From G965247265 sp965247265 (GTDB taxonomy: Bacteria > Pseudomonadota > Gammaproteobacteria > UBA4575): 64,000 nucleotides of DNA. Of the stretch, positions 55,738-64,000 are shown one piece after another. The position numbers and the translations under genes were made by a program. The notes beneath the pieces were generated by a model. The model had not been told where the DNA came from and made no database searches. It saw nothing but the letters and a program-made list of their open reading frames with translations. The stretch is from positions 1,426,001 to 1,490,000 of the forward strand of contig OZ252002.1 in assembly GCA_965247265.1 (NCBI GenBank). The letters are read 5' to 3'. The number at the start of each line of letters is the position of its first letter. Within the stretch, counting starts at the first letter, position 1.

Positions 55738-55764
55738 AAAAGCCCGTATTAGCGTGCTTTTTTT
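55738..55764 (+). terminator. Terminator after the IscR-like gene
   Basis: AAAAGCCCG - TATTAG - CGTGCTTTT with one C-T mismatch in the stem, followed by further T residues (seven in a row in total). Confidence 0.72.
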
Positions 55765-55842
55765 GCGCATAAGTTAGTAAAAGTGGATTAAGATAGTTAG
55801 CTAAAAGTGCCAGAAGAATAATAATTATGATAAGGAGGAGGT

Positions 55843-56706
55843 ATGAAACAAGAAGTAACTGTTGATGGCGTTACCTTAAATATAAACCTGGAACAAATAG
55901 GCAGTTCCGGCCAGTCAATATTGATGGTTCACGGAATTCCGACCAATGCTCGCTTGTGGCGACATGTACAAGGCCATTTGGAAAATCGTTATCAAACCTA
56001 TGCTATGGATATGATTGGTTATGGCCAATCTGATATGCCATTAGATGATTTAAAACACACGTTTGCGAACCAGGCTGAAGCCATTAAAGGCGTAATTGAA
56101 GGCTTGGGCTTAAAAGGCAAAGTAGTGTTAGTGGGGCATGACCACGGTGGTGGTGTTTGCCAAGTATTTGCATCTAAGTACTGTGATTACATTAGCCGCT
56201 TGGTTTTACTTAATCCCGTTGCGTGGGATTACTGGCCAGTATTAGAAGTGGAGGCGTTTAATGGTTTAGTTGGTGCAGATGATGCCACGTTGCAAATGGC
56301 AATGGGACAAGCGGCAGCTGGGTTTGCAGGATTATTGCGTACAGGAAGTTTCGATAAGATTGCCTTTACCGATCAGAACGTAAAACAAAATTATCTTTGT
56401 CATTGGGCACGTGGACCCGGTTTAACCGGCTTTAAATCTTTGGTAAAAATTTGCAGCGAGCCTTCCAATGAAGAAACGATGAATTGTGATCATAGCAAGA
56501 TTACTTGCCCAACCATGATTTGTTGGGGATTGCACGATGCGTGGATGCCCGCAGAATCGGGTCGCCGTTTAAAGAAAGCAATTGCAGGCCCCACTAGATT
56601 CGAAATTATTGAACGAGCAGGGCACTATGTGCCCGAAGACCGACCGGACGAAGTAGCGAATCTTATAGACGATTTCATTACAGAATGGGAAGGCGTGAAT
56701 TTATAA
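55843..56706 (+). CDS. Alpha/beta hydrolase with Asp nucleophile (haloalkane dehalogenase / epoxide hydrolase type)
   Basis: 287 residues. The oxyanion HG-motif is VHGIPTNARLW. The nucleophile elbow reads VGHDHGGG, with Asp 100 instead of the Ser of esterases. The catalytic His is in RAGHYVPEDRPDEV. Asp nucleophiles mark haloalkane dehalogenases, fluoroacetate dehalogenases and epoxide hydrolases; the halide- or epoxide-binding residues cannot be decided by eye. A strong AAGGAGGA site precedes the ATG. Confidence 0.88.
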   Translation: MKQEVTVDGVTLNINLEQIGSSGQSILMVHGIPTNARLWRHVQGHLENRYQTYAMDMIGYGQSDMPLDDLKHTFANQAEAIKGVIEGLGLKGKVVLVGHDHGGGVCQVFASKYCDYISRLVLLNPVAWDYWPVLEVEAFNGLVGADDATLQMAMGQAAAGFAGLLRTGSFDKIAFTDQNVKQNYLCHWARGPGLTGFKSLVKICSEPSNEETMNCDHSKITCPTMICWGLHDAWMPAESGRRLKKAIAGPTRFEIIERAGHYVPEDRPDEVANLIDDFITEWEGVNL

Positions 56707-56729
56707 AGATATTAGTTCGCCTTTAAAAG

Positions 56730-57707
56730 TTAAAGTAGATCTTTTACAGCGTCACGCTCTTCAAGCAACTCTTTTTCAGTTGCTTTTATCATCTCGATAC
56801 TGAAGTCGTCCAGATTAAGACCCTGGACGATTTCATAGCTTCCATTTTTACAAATCACTGGAAATGAATACATGAGGCCTTCGGCTATATCGTAATCACC
56901 TGTAGAGGCGATCCCCATACTGACCCAATCATCGCCGGGTGTCCCCAACACCCAGTCACGCATATGATCAATTGCAGCTGAAGCCGCAGATGCAGCAGAA
57001 GATGCACCACGTGCGTTAATAATTTCAGCTCCACGTTTTTGTACCTTAGGAATAAAGTCATTACGATACCAAGATTCTTCTACAAGTGATGTGGCGCTTT
57101 TACCATTGATGTTGCACTGACTAATATCAGGGTATTGTGTTAAGGAATGATTGCCCCAAACTACCATCTGTTTAATTTGAGTAACGGGCGCATTAGTTTT
57201 TGATGAAAGCTGGCTAAGAGCGCGGTTGTGATCTAGCCGCATCATTGAGGTAAATTGTTCACAAGGAATGTCGGGTGCATTATTCATGGCAATCAAAGCG
57301 TTAGTATTTGCAGGATTGCCAACAATCAACACCTTTATATATTTTGATGCATAATCATTAATTGCACGGCCTTGAGGGCCGAAAATTTTTCCATTTGCAC
57401 TAAGTAAATCACCGCGCTCCATTCCTTTTGTGCGAGGCCTAGAACCAATTAATAAAGCATAATCTACGTCTTTAAATCCCTCACTAATATCTGCTGTTAT
57501 CACGAGATCTTCGAGTAATGGAAATGCACAATCTCTTAATTCCATTTTAACGCCGCGCAACGCTTCTAACGCGGGTTCAATTTCAATTAAATTTAGAATA
57601 ATGGGTTGATCTGTGCCTAACATTCCTCCCGCTGCAATGCGAAATGCAGCAGCATATCCAATGTTACCTGCAGCTCCAGTAATAGCTACTCGAACAGCTG
57701 ATTTCAT
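56730..57707 (-). CDS. mdh: Malate dehydrogenase
   Basis: 325 residues of the NAD-dependent type with N-terminal AITGAAGNIGYAAAFRIA, the substrate-binding LIGSRPRTKGMERGDLL, the FTSMMRLDHNRALSQL proton-relay Asp and the active-site His in VVWGNHSLTQYPD. It interconverts malate and oxaloacetate in the citric acid cycle. It is downstream of zapE on the same strand (30-bp gap), a neighbour pair common in proteobacteria. Confidence 0.96.
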   Translation of the reverse strand: MKSAVRVAITGAAGNIGYAAAFRIAAGGMLGTDQPIILNLIEIEPALEALRGVKMELRDCAFPLLEDLVITADISEGFKDVDYALLIGSRPRTKGMERGDLLSANGKIFGPQGRAINDYASKYIKVLIVGNPANTNALIAMNNAPDIPCEQFTSMMRLDHNRALSQLSSKTNAPVTQIKQMVVWGNHSLTQYPDISQCNINGKSATSLVEESWYRNDFIPKVQKRGAEIINARGASSAASAASAAIDHMRDWVLGTPGDDWVSMGIASTGDYDIAEGLMYSFPVICKNGSYEIVQGLNLDDFSIEMIKATEKELLEERDAVKDLL

Positions 57708-57737
57708 GTATTACTCCTTATAGGTTATTAACTTTGA

Positions 57738-58838
57738 TTATTCTGGATGATGTTGTTTAGCTAAATATTCATGTGACTGCATTTCGGTAAGACGACTTGC
57801 GGTGCGCTTAAATTCGTCTATGAGTCGTGTTCCTCTATATAGATTATGTGGAGTCTCTTCAGCAGATAAAATTAACTTTACATTACGATCATAAAATTCG
57901 TCTACTGAATTTATAAATCTTCTTGCCTGATCATCTTTGTTTTCAAATATCGGTACATGGGAAATTAATACAGTATTAAACATTCTGGCTATGTAAATAT
58001 AATCCGACACGCTGCGGGGCCCATCACAAATTTCCTTAAAGTCAAACCATGCAACATTATCAGTATGTCGTACAGTCTGTATGTCTCTATCATTTATTTG
58101 TATTTTATCCCAAGAGTCATCTGTTCTTTCAGCAGCCAGATTCATAAAGTTATGTTTAAGCCAATCTTTTGATGATTCGCTAATGGGGGAATCATATACA
58201 TCGTTAGTTTTCAAAAATTCAAATCGATGATCAACTTCACCACATAATTCAACCACCTTGGTATGTTCTTGTAATAACTTGATCGCAGGCAAAAAACGCT
58301 CACGTTGTAATCCGTTTTTATAAAGTGATCCGGCTTCTACGTTAGATGTGGCGACCAACACTACATTATTTTCAAATAGTCCCTCAAGTAAACCAGAAAG
58401 TATCATTGCATTACCAATATCATTTACAATAATTTCATCAAAGCATAAAACTTTAGCTTTCTCTGCAAATTCATTTGCTACTAACTTGAGTGGGTCAGTC
58501 TCATTTCTAAAGAGCTTCAATAACTTATGTGCTTCATTCATGAAGCGATGAAAGTGCAGTCGTAATTTTTTTTGGGTTGGCAATTTAGAAAAAAATAAAT
58601 CCATTAAGAAAGTTTTTCCTCGCCCAACTCCTCCCCAAATATAGAGCCCTTTTATAGAGTTTTCATTTGAATTTCGGGCAATTATTGCTGCTACACGATC
58701 TATAATCGTAGAATCATCTGGATTTTTTGCATTAAGCTCGTCATATAGACTTTGCAGTGCCTGTACAACTATCTTTTGATTCGGATCTTCGACGAGTTGC
58801 GCTTTTGAGAGCAGTTCTTGATAGGCCGACTCAATCAT
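57738..58838 (-). CDS. zapE: Cell division protein ZapE (AFG1-like ATPase)
   Basis: 366 residues. The Walker A motif is IWGGVGRGKTFLMDLF, Walker B is VLCFDEIIVND, and the sensor region is VLVATSNVEAGSLYKNGLQRERFLPAI. ZapE binds FtsZ and supports division under low oxygen or heat stress. It is the first gene of the pair with mdh. Confidence 0.93.
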   Translation of the reverse strand: MIESAYQELLSKAQLVEDPNQKIVVQALQSLYDELNAKNPDDSTIIDRVAAIIARNSNENSIKGLYIWGGVGRGKTFLMDLFFSKLPTQKKLRLHFHRFMNEAHKLLKLFRNETDPLKLVANEFAEKAKVLCFDEIIVNDIGNAMILSGLLEGLFENNVVLVATSNVEAGSLYKNGLQRERFLPAIKLLQEHTKVVELCGEVDHRFEFLKTNDVYDSPISESSKDWLKHNFMNLAAERTDDSWDKIQINDRDIQTVRHTDNVAWFDFKEICDGPRSVSDYIYIARMFNTVLISHVPIFENKDDQARRFINSVDEFYDRNVKLILSAEETPHNLYRGTRLIDEFKRTASRLTEMQSHEYLAKQHHPE

Positions 58839-59095
58839 GGTTAGTGCTTGTTATATTTATTATGTATGTGTTATCTGGTTTGCTACGGGTGCTCTAAATT
58901 AAGCACTCAATACAAATAGACAACCAGACGAGTCAGGGCTCTTTATAGCAAATACACTGTCCAATCTCCCTAAATTGTATTTATACGCATACCATTTAAT
59001 TTTCAAATTCCAAATTAAATATATAGGCATCAATTACTTATAAGAATTGAATGGTAGGAATACTAGGGTGTAAATGACGGTGCTTGAATTCACAA

Positions 59096-59436
59096 TTGAA
59101 GAAGAACAGCATAATTTGTATAAATACTGTGCAAATTAGCGCGAGTCATGGTTTCTAGTTAAACTAAAATTCTAGATATTTAGAGTACTTACGCTGCTTT
59201 AATACTATAAATTGTCACAAATGTGCCAAAAATTGTCGGAATTAATCAAATTAGCGTAGGCCATTAAACCCTCAATTTAACTAAACCCTTGAAAAACTGG
59301 CACTTTTAATTATTGGCATCAAATGTGCTTATTAATTAAGTGAGCCTCTCAACATGATACAGATACCCTCTATTTGACATGTTGTTATTCTCGACTCCTC
59401 CTGGATTCGGCCGCCTTATTTTGGCGGCCTTTTTTT
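59096..59436 (+). ncRNA. Candidate small RNA (promoter-like pair to orphan terminator)
   Basis: Start is set at the putative -35 element, so transcription would begin near 59131. The evidence is only the spacing of the promoter-like hexamers and the orphan terminator. No known RNA family (6S, 4.5S, tmRNA, RNase P) was recognised. Confidence 0.35.
59409..59436 (+). terminator. Strong orphan Rho-independent terminator
   Basis: GGCCGCC - TTATTTT - GGCGGCC followed by seven T. Its direction is plus, yet the nearest upstream plus-strand protein gene ends at 56706. Placed 62 bp before nagZ. Confidence 0.88.
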
Positions 59437-59497
59437 GCGTATCTATTTAAAAATTTATGAGCTTGCTTCTTATATTGATTAGCGAATAATTTGCTGA

Positions 59498-60547
59498 ATG
59501 TCATTAGGTCCACTCATGATCGATCTTTGCGCAGATAGTATGTCTGTAGAAGAACGAAAGTTAATTACTTCGCCTCAGGTTGGAGGTGTCATTTTATTCA
59601 GCCGAAATTTTTCATCTGTACAAGTGCTGATAGAGTTAATAAATGAAATTCACTCATTGAGACACCCAAAATTATTAGTTGCAATTGATCAGGAAGGTGG
59701 TCGTGTCCAAAGATTGCGTGATGGTTTTACGCAATTGCCCGCTATCAAAATACTCGGTGATATCTATGATAGTGATCCTAAACATGCGTGTGAATTATCT
59801 GAAGTTACAGGTTGGTTGATGGCAGTTGAGCTCCGCTCTATTGGTATCGACTTCAGCTTTGCGCCCATATTAGATTTAAATTTTGGAGTAAGTCAGGTTA
59901 TTGGCGATCGCGCATTTCATAAAGATCCAGAAGTTGTTTCGATATTGGCACAGAAATATGTTCATGGTATGCGCAAAGCAGGCATGCAAGCTGTGGGAAA
60001 ACACTTTCCTGGACACGGCGCTGTTATTGCAGACTCGCATATCGATTTGCCGGTAGATAAGCGTGAGTATCAGGATATTTTGATGGAAGACTTAGTGCCT
60101 TTCCAACGTATGATTGGTCAAGGCTTGGCAGGGGTTATGAGTGCGCATGTTGTGTATGAAAAAGTAGATAAGGATATTGCAACATTTTCCAATAAATGGC
60201 TGCAATCGGTACTGCGCGAGCAAATGGAATTTGAAGGCGTTATATTTAGTGATGATCTAAGTATGAAAGCGGCAAATTGTAGTGAAGAATATTTAGAGCG
60301 TACGCAGCGCGCATTAAATGCAGGATGCGATATGGCGCTTATTTGCAATGCGAATGAACAAGCAAAAGAGGTTGCAATGCAAATGGGAAATTATAATAAT
60401 CCTGTATCTCAAATTCGCTTGGTGCGCATGCATGGAGGCAAACATTCACTTACCTATGATGCATTACGCAAAACAGAAGAATGGAGTCACGCGGTATCTA
60501 GAATTGAATCTTATCAAGAATCGCCCTTTGGTGAGTTGACAATTTAA
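59498..60547 (+). CDS. nagZ: Beta-N-acetylhexosaminidase
   Basis: 349 residues of GH3. LLVAIDQEGGRVQRL, GKHFPGHGAVIADSHIDLP (the catalytic His and Asp loop) and GVIFSDDLSMKAA (nucleophile Asp) are all intact. It removes N-acetylglucosamine from muropeptides in the cytosol during cell-wall recycling. It heads a plus-strand run with mscS, hpt and mtiP genes. Confidence 0.94.
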   Translation: MSLGPLMIDLCADSMSVEERKLITSPQVGGVILFSRNFSSVQVLIELINEIHSLRHPKLLVAIDQEGGRVQRLRDGFTQLPAIKILGDIYDSDPKHACELSEVTGWLMAVELRSIGIDFSFAPILDLNFGVSQVIGDRAFHKDPEVVSILAQKYVHGMRKAGMQAVGKHFPGHGAVIADSHIDLPVDKREYQDILMEDLVPFQRMIGQGLAGVMSAHVVYEKVDKDIATFSNKWLQSVLREQMEFEGVIFSDDLSMKAANCSEEYLERTQRALNAGCDMALICNANEQAKEVAMQMGNYNNPVSQIRLVRMHGGKHSLTYDALRKTEEWSHAVSRIESYQESPFGELTI

Positions 60548-60577
60548 ATTTATGATTACACATTTAATATAATTAAA

Positions 60578-61696
60578 ATGGAAAAAATAGATATATCAAA
60601 AGCACTCGCCAATGTAACACTACCTAACTATGTGGGCGCTTGGGTGTTACAAGTTTTTATCGTTGTATTAGCAGTTTTACTAATTAATTTTGCAATAAAA
60701 TTATTTTTAAGGAAACTTAATAGAAAAGTAGAGCAATCGCATAACCCATGGGATGACGCATTTATTAATTCTGTAGGAAAGCCCATACGATTATTAGTAT
60801 GGATTATTGGTATATTGTTTGCTGCTGATATTGTTGCAATTAAAACCGGGGCAATTATTTTTGAAGCAGTAGACCCAATGCGAAATATTTCGATTGTTGC
60901 GATACTTGCCTGGTTTCTTATTCGATTTGTCAAAGAAGTAGAAACTGCATATTTGAAGGTGCGACATGGTAGTAATGATCAATTTGATATCACTACAGCG
61001 CAAGCATTAACCAAACTTGTAAGAATCTCTATATTCATTACAGCATCGTTAGTCTTGATGCAAACGCTGGGCTTTAGTATTTCAGGTGTGTTGGCATTCG
61101 GAGGTATTGGCGGAATTGCAGTGGGGTTTGCTGCTAAAGATTTACTAGCAAATTTTTTTGGCGGACTAATGATTTACCTTGATCGCCCATTTTCTGTTGG
61201 CGATTGGATCCGTTCTCCTGATAAAGACATTGAAGGTACTGTAGAGGATATAGGTTGGCGGCAAACCAGAATTAGAACATTTAGCAAACGTCCTATTTAT
61301 GTCCCTAATTCTCTATTTATGAATATTATTGTCGAGAATCCATCGCGCATGTCTCATCGTAGAATTTATGAAACCATTGGAATTCGATACAATGATATCA
61401 ATGAGATGAGTGAAATTGTAAATGATGTAAAAGCAATGTTAAAAACACACAATGAAATTGATCAAAATCAAACAATGATTGTTAATTTTAATCAATTTAA
61501 TGAATCATCCGTTGACTTTTTTGTATATACATTTACAAATACAACAAATTGGATTAAGTATCACGAAGTTAAGCAAGATGTGTTATTAAAAATTTCAGAA
61601 ATTATTGAATCGCATCATTCCAGCATCGCATATCCAACGCGCGTCCTGCACGTTGACAGTATTGCTAACGATGCAGTTACTGGTGCTGTTGCTTAG
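60578..61696 (+). CDS. Small-conductance mechanosensitive channel, MscS family
   Basis: 372 residues. Hydrophobic helices lie at about 24-44, 65-85, 96-113 and 145-175, with the pore-lining glycine/alanine pattern GGIGGIAVGFAAKDLLANFFGG. The beta domain (RPFSVGDWI, RTFSKRPIYVPNSLF) and C-terminal region follow. It relieves osmotic downshock by opening in the inner membrane. It lies 30 bp after nagZ. Confidence 0.93.
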   Translation: MEKIDISKALANVTLPNYVGAWVLQVFIVVLAVLLINFAIKLFLRKLNRKVEQSHNPWDDAFINSVGKPIRLLVWIIGILFAADIVAIKTGAIIFEAVDPMRNISIVAILAWFLIRFVKEVETAYLKVRHGSNDQFDITTAQALTKLVRISIFITASLVLMQTLGFSISGVLAFGGIGGIAVGFAAKDLLANFFGGLMIYLDRPFSVGDWIRSPDKDIEGTVEDIGWRQTRIRTFSKRPIYVPNSLFMNIIVENPSRMSHRRIYETIGIRYNDINEMSEIVNDVKAMLKTHNEIDQNQTMIVNFNQFNESSVDFFVYTFTNTTNWIKYHEVKQDVLLKISEIIESHHSSIAYPTRVLHVDSIANDAVTGAVA

Positions 61697-61720
61697 TAGG
61701 CTTAATTTTAATAATTAAAA

Positions 61721-62278
61721 ATGAAAGACGATTTACTTCAAGAAGTAATTAGAATACGTGATCATGCAGATCTTATAATTACTGAAAATGAGGTTCATTG
61801 TGCAATTGATCAAATAGGGACAAACCTAAATAAAATTATAAACGAAACGGTTCCAGTATTTCTGTGTGTAATGAAAGGCGGAATTCCATTTACATCAGAA
61901 TTAATGAAACGAACTCAAATACCATTAGAATTGGACTATGTGCATGTAGATCGCTACCGTAATAAAACACAAGGAAGTAGTATTCATTGGCATAAAGAAC
62001 CTAGCATTGATCTAACTAACCGATTTGTAGTCTTGCTAGATGATATTTTTGATGAAGGCTACACCATGCAAGAGCTTATCGCTTACTGTATAGCAAAAGG
62101 AGCAAATAAAGTAATGTCAGCAGTGCTGTTAAAAAAAATATTGGAAAATAAATGTACTGACTATGAGCCTGATTTTGTAGGACTTACAATTGAAGACCGA
62201 TATGTGTTTGGTTGGGGAATGGATTACAAAGGGCATTGGCGAAATTTAACCAATGTTTATGCTGTGAGTGAAGAGTAA
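61721..62278 (+). CDS. hpt: Hypoxanthine-guanine phosphoribosyltransferase
   Basis: 185 residues. The PRPP-binding motif is VVLLDDIFDEGYTMQEL, the pyrophosphate loop VFLCVMKGGIPFTSEL, and the base-binding end FVGLTIEDRYVFGWGMDYK. It makes IMP or GMP from free purine and PRPP. It lies 12 bp before the methylthioinosine phosphorylase gene, whose product is hypoxanthine, so the two form one salvage route. Confidence 0.9.
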   Translation: MKDDLLQEVIRIRDHADLIITENEVHCAIDQIGTNLNKIINETVPVFLCVMKGGIPFTSELMKRTQIPLELDYVHVDRYRNKTQGSSIHWHKEPSIDLTNRFVVLLDDIFDEGYTMQELIAYCIAKGANKVMSAVLLKKILENKCTDYEPDFVGLTIEDRYVFGWGMDYKGHWRNLTNVYAVSEE

Positions 62279-62290
62279 TTAAGTTAGTCT

Positions 62291-63037
62291 ATGACACGCA
62301 TTGCAATAATAGGTGGGACCGGGCTCACTTCACTTACCGAGCTAAAAAATTTAGATTATAAATCTGTAGATACACCTTACGGCATGCCGAGCAGTTCACT
62401 TGCGTACGGTGAATTAGACGATACTGAAATCATTTTCTTATGTAGACATGGAGATGATCACAGTATTCCACCCCATATTATTAACTATTGCGCCAATATT
62501 TGGGCTTTACGAAGTATAGGTGTCACGCATATTATTGCAGTATCATCAGTAGGTGGAATTAATCCACGTATTCCGCCAAATAGAATTATCATTCCTGATC
62601 AATTAATTGATTATACCTACTCACGAAAGCATACTTTTTTTGAAGGAGCACCTGATCAGGTCACTCATATCGATTTTACCCAGCCATACTGTATTGAATT
62701 ACGACAAAGCATTGTGCAAGCCGCAAAAGAATGCCAATTAGAAATTTATTCAGAAGGTGTCTATGGGGCAACTCATGGTCCGCGATTGGAAACAGCTGCA
62801 GAAATTAACAGAATGGAACGAGACGGATGCGACATTGTTGGCATGACAGGCATGCCAGAAGCTGCATTGGCTAAAGAATTAGAACTCTGTTATGCAACCA
62901 TTTCGCTTTGTGCAAATTGGGCAGCAGGTCGAAGTAAAGATGAAATTTCAATTGATGAAATTAGAAAGACTGTTGAAGTGGGTATGCAGTCAGTTAAACA
63001 GTTATTACGCGCGACATTAAAAATAATAAATAATTAA
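62291..63037 (+). CDS. mtiP: S-methyl-5'-thioinosine phosphorylase
   Basis: 248 residues of the MTAP/PNP family. IIGGTGLTSL is the phosphate loop. RHGDDHSIPPHIINYCANIWAL matches MTIP (PA3004 of Pseudomonas). MTGMPEAALAKELEL is the base/sugar site. It splits methylthioinosine, from polyamine synthesis, to hypoxanthine and methylthioribose-1-phosphate. Specificity for the inosine form is by family resemblance, supported by the preceding hpt gene. Confidence 0.88.
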   Translation: MTRIAIIGGTGLTSLTELKNLDYKSVDTPYGMPSSSLAYGELDDTEIIFLCRHGDDHSIPPHIINYCANIWALRSIGVTHIIAVSSVGGINPRIPPNRIIIPDQLIDYTYSRKHTFFEGAPDQVTHIDFTQPYCIELRQSIVQAAKECQLEIYSEGVYGATHGPRLETAAEINRMERDGCDIVGMTGMPEAALAKELELCYATISLCANWAAGRSKDEISIDEIRKTVEVGMQSVKQLLRATLKIINN

Positions 63038-63056
63038 ATACACAAAAGTTAAAATT

Positions 63057-63227
63057 TTATTTTTTGCGTAAATGTTTAAGCCGGACAAGTAGAAGCACTA
63101 GAAAAATTATCCAGCCAAATGGATACGAAAGAGTTCCCTTAAAAAAAGCGGTTAAGGTAGCTAAAAGAAGTGTGGCTAAGATTAAGGATACCCAATCCAC
63201 ATTGAATCTGCGCATAACCACACTCAT
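63057..63227 (-). CDS. 56-residue two-helix membrane protein
   Basis: Reading from ATG 63227 gives a basic start (MSVVMRRFNVDW), helix 1 (about 13-27), a short loop FKGTLSYPFGW and helix 2 (about 39-50) with a basic tail KHLRKK. The positive-inside pattern favours a real inner-membrane protein. No family is recognised. It is convergent with mtiP (gap 19 bp) and divergent from the DUF4382 gene. Confidence 0.5.
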   Translation of the reverse strand: MSVVMRRFNVDWVSLILATLLLATLTAFFKGTLSYPFGWIIFLVLLLVRLKHLRKK

Positions 63228-63255
63228 TTAAGGCAATATTTGTAAGATAAGCAGA

Positions 63256-63288
63256 TTACCGCTTATCGCTATTAATTTACCGTTTATC
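63256..63288. promoter_or_regulatory. Tandem 12-bp repeats, possible operator
   Basis: TTACCGCTTATC (63256-63267) and TTACCGTTTATC (63277-63288) lie 21 bp apart, two helical turns. A GATAAGC at 63246 forms an inverted pair with the first copy. They sit between the small membrane gene and the DUF4382 gene, where a regulator would bind. Confidence 0.4.
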
Positions 63289-63410
63289 TTCGACACGTCT
63301 CAGTTATGCGTTAATTCATATACCTTCAATACAATAAGAAACCAATTATATAAGGAAAAAATACGGTTTTTTCATAAATTTATTTTGGATTTATTATCCA
63401 GGGAGTCAGG

Positions 63411-64000
63411 ATGATGAGTACTATCAAAGACATGGCATACGCCATTGCAATTACAATGGTATTCTTATTAACCGCTTGTCTCGGCGGCGGCGGTGGCGGT
63501 TCTTCTAGCGATGGTTCAGGCACGGGTCAAGTAAGTTTTGCTATAACAGATTCACCAGTTAGTGATGCACAAAATGTTGTGGTGTCTTTTGATTGCCTTG
63601 AACTTCAACCTGCCAATAGTGGAAGAAAAATGTTCACCTTTAATCCGATTGAACAAATTGATCTATTACAATTGCAGGGCAATGAATTTTCGCAATTAAT
63701 AAGTAATGAATTAGTCCCGTCTGGTCAATACTCATGGGCGCGATTATGTGTGCTTGCAGAGCGTGGAAACGATCAAGATTCATATATTATTCTTAATAAT
63801 GGAGCACGGTTTTCATTGTATGTACCGAGCGGTGATCAATCTGGATTAAAAATTAATACACCATTTTATGTTCAACAAGATGGCTCAACTTCATATACTG
63901 TAGATTTTGATGTGCAAAAATCAGTGCATGATCCACAGGGGTTTCCAAACTATATTTTGCGACCAACACTGAGATTGGTAAAAAATGATCAAGTGGGTTC
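63411..64000 (+). CDS. DUF4382-type lipoprotein, 3' end outside window
   Basis: At least 196 residues, open to the window edge. Two ATGs are adjacent (63411 and 63414) after GGGAG. The signal peptide (YAIAITMVFLL) ends in a lipobox LTAC followed by a glycine run (LGGGGGGSSS), so the protein is lipid-anchored. The mature part begins GTGQVSFAITDSPVSDAQNVVVSF, the DUF4382 pattern of a beta-sandwich exposed on a membrane surface. Function unknown. Confidence 0.82.
   Translation, partial: MMSTIKDMAYAIAITMVFLLTACLGGGGGGSSSDGSGTGQVSFAITDSPVSDAQNVVVSFDCLELQPANSGRKMFTFNPIEQIDLLQLQGNEFSQLISNELVPSGQYSWARLCVLAERGNDQDSYIILNNGARFSLYVPSGDQSGLKINTPFYVQQDGSTSYTVDFDVQKSVHDPQGFPNYILRPTLRLVKNDQVG

Larger units (their letters stand above)
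58839..59497. other. 659-bp intergenic region, no protein gene; possible small RNA on the plus strand
   Basis: The region is AT-rich and lacks convincing ORFs. A promoter-like pair TTGAAG (59096-59101), 17-bp spacer, TATAAA (59119-59124) points to the right. A strong terminator ends at 59436, although no plus-strand protein gene precedes it. Together they would make a transcript of about 300 nt (inference). It also contains the divergent promoters of zapE and nagZ. Confidence 0.45.

Noticed and set aside
59074..59139. 21-codon ORF in the zapE-nagZ gap
   Set aside because: Very short, weak ribosome site, and it overlaps the better supported promoter-like pair.
59221..59330. Sigma-54 promoter (TGGCAC near 59300)
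   Set aside because: The TTGC element is not at the required spacing.
1..64000. CRISPR arrays, tRNA or rRNA genes, prophage or intact insertion sequences
   Set aside because: No regularly spaced repeats, no cloverleaf-like T-loop contexts, and no phage or transposase genes were seen.

Overview
This AT-rich window (low GC by eye) comes from a gammaproteobacterium. The evidence is the set of conserved gene neighbourhoods: recJ-prfB-lysS, with the classical RF2 frameshift site; sdhCDAB-sdhE-ygfX; nagZ followed by methylthioinosine phosphorylase; zapE next to mdh; and yqiB- and ygfZ-type genes. A large block of one-carbon genes points to a methylotroph, or at least to an organism that oxidises formaldehyde through tetrahydromethanopterin (H4MPT). 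No rRNA, tRNA, CRISPR array, intact insertion sequence or prophage was recognised.

Layout. 0-3 kb: a glucosylglycerate-type osmolyte locus (GH13 phosphorylase end, glucosyl-phosphoglycerate synthase, phosphatase) in which the synthase carries an in-frame stop. 2.7-6.3 kb: a HAD protein, a TMEM220-like protein, a YcbK-like peptidase and an L,D-transpeptidase that is also broken by one in-frame stop. 6.6-8.0 kb: cysS. 8.1-24.8 kb and 28.4-31.1 kb: the C1 island. It combines formaldehyde-oxidation enzymes (fae, mtdB, mch) with cofactor-making genes for H4MPT (RFAP synthase, a pterin synthase-like fusion, a dihydropteroate-synthase-like DUF6513 protein, DUF447, a CitG-like protein, RimK-like ligase, pabB) and for methanofuran/methylofuran (mfnB, mfnD-like, mfnE, mfnF). 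It also holds a Na+/H+ antiporter and an MMPL exporter. The formyltransferase/hydrolase complex (fhc) is not in the window. Inserted between the two halves, on the minus strand, is a tight operon CBS-DUF924-ceramidase-like-small protein-CDF zinc exporter.

31.4-36.6 kb: recJ, prfB, lysS and a glutamine amidotransferase. 36.6-43.4 kb: an accessory stretch with small ORFs, one poly-A frameshifted gene, several REP-like palindromic repeats and a TetR-DUF3050-DUF1348 operon with a perfect 16-bp operator-like palindrome. 43.4-49 kb: small proteins, a secreted protein, a two-component system and a divergent LbtU-like outer-membrane protein. 49-59 kb: ygfZ, the succinate dehydrogenase operon, an IscR-like regulator lacking two of the usual three cluster cysteines, an Asp-nucleophile alpha/beta hydrolase, mdh and zapE. 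59-63 kb: an orphan terminator that may end a small RNA, then nagZ, an MscS channel and a purine/methylthioinosine salvage pair. The window ends inside a DUF4382 lipoprotein.

How the parts work together: Fae condenses formaldehyde with H4MPT, MtdB oxidises methylene-H4MPT, and Mch opens methenyl-H4MPT to formyl-H4MPT. The remaining island genes make the pterin and furan carriers that these and the missing Fhc steps need. The most unusual points are the fused pterin-synthase gene with an altered zinc motif, an apparent ATT start codon, two divergent genes whose starts are only 11 bp apart, and several genes each broken by one base.
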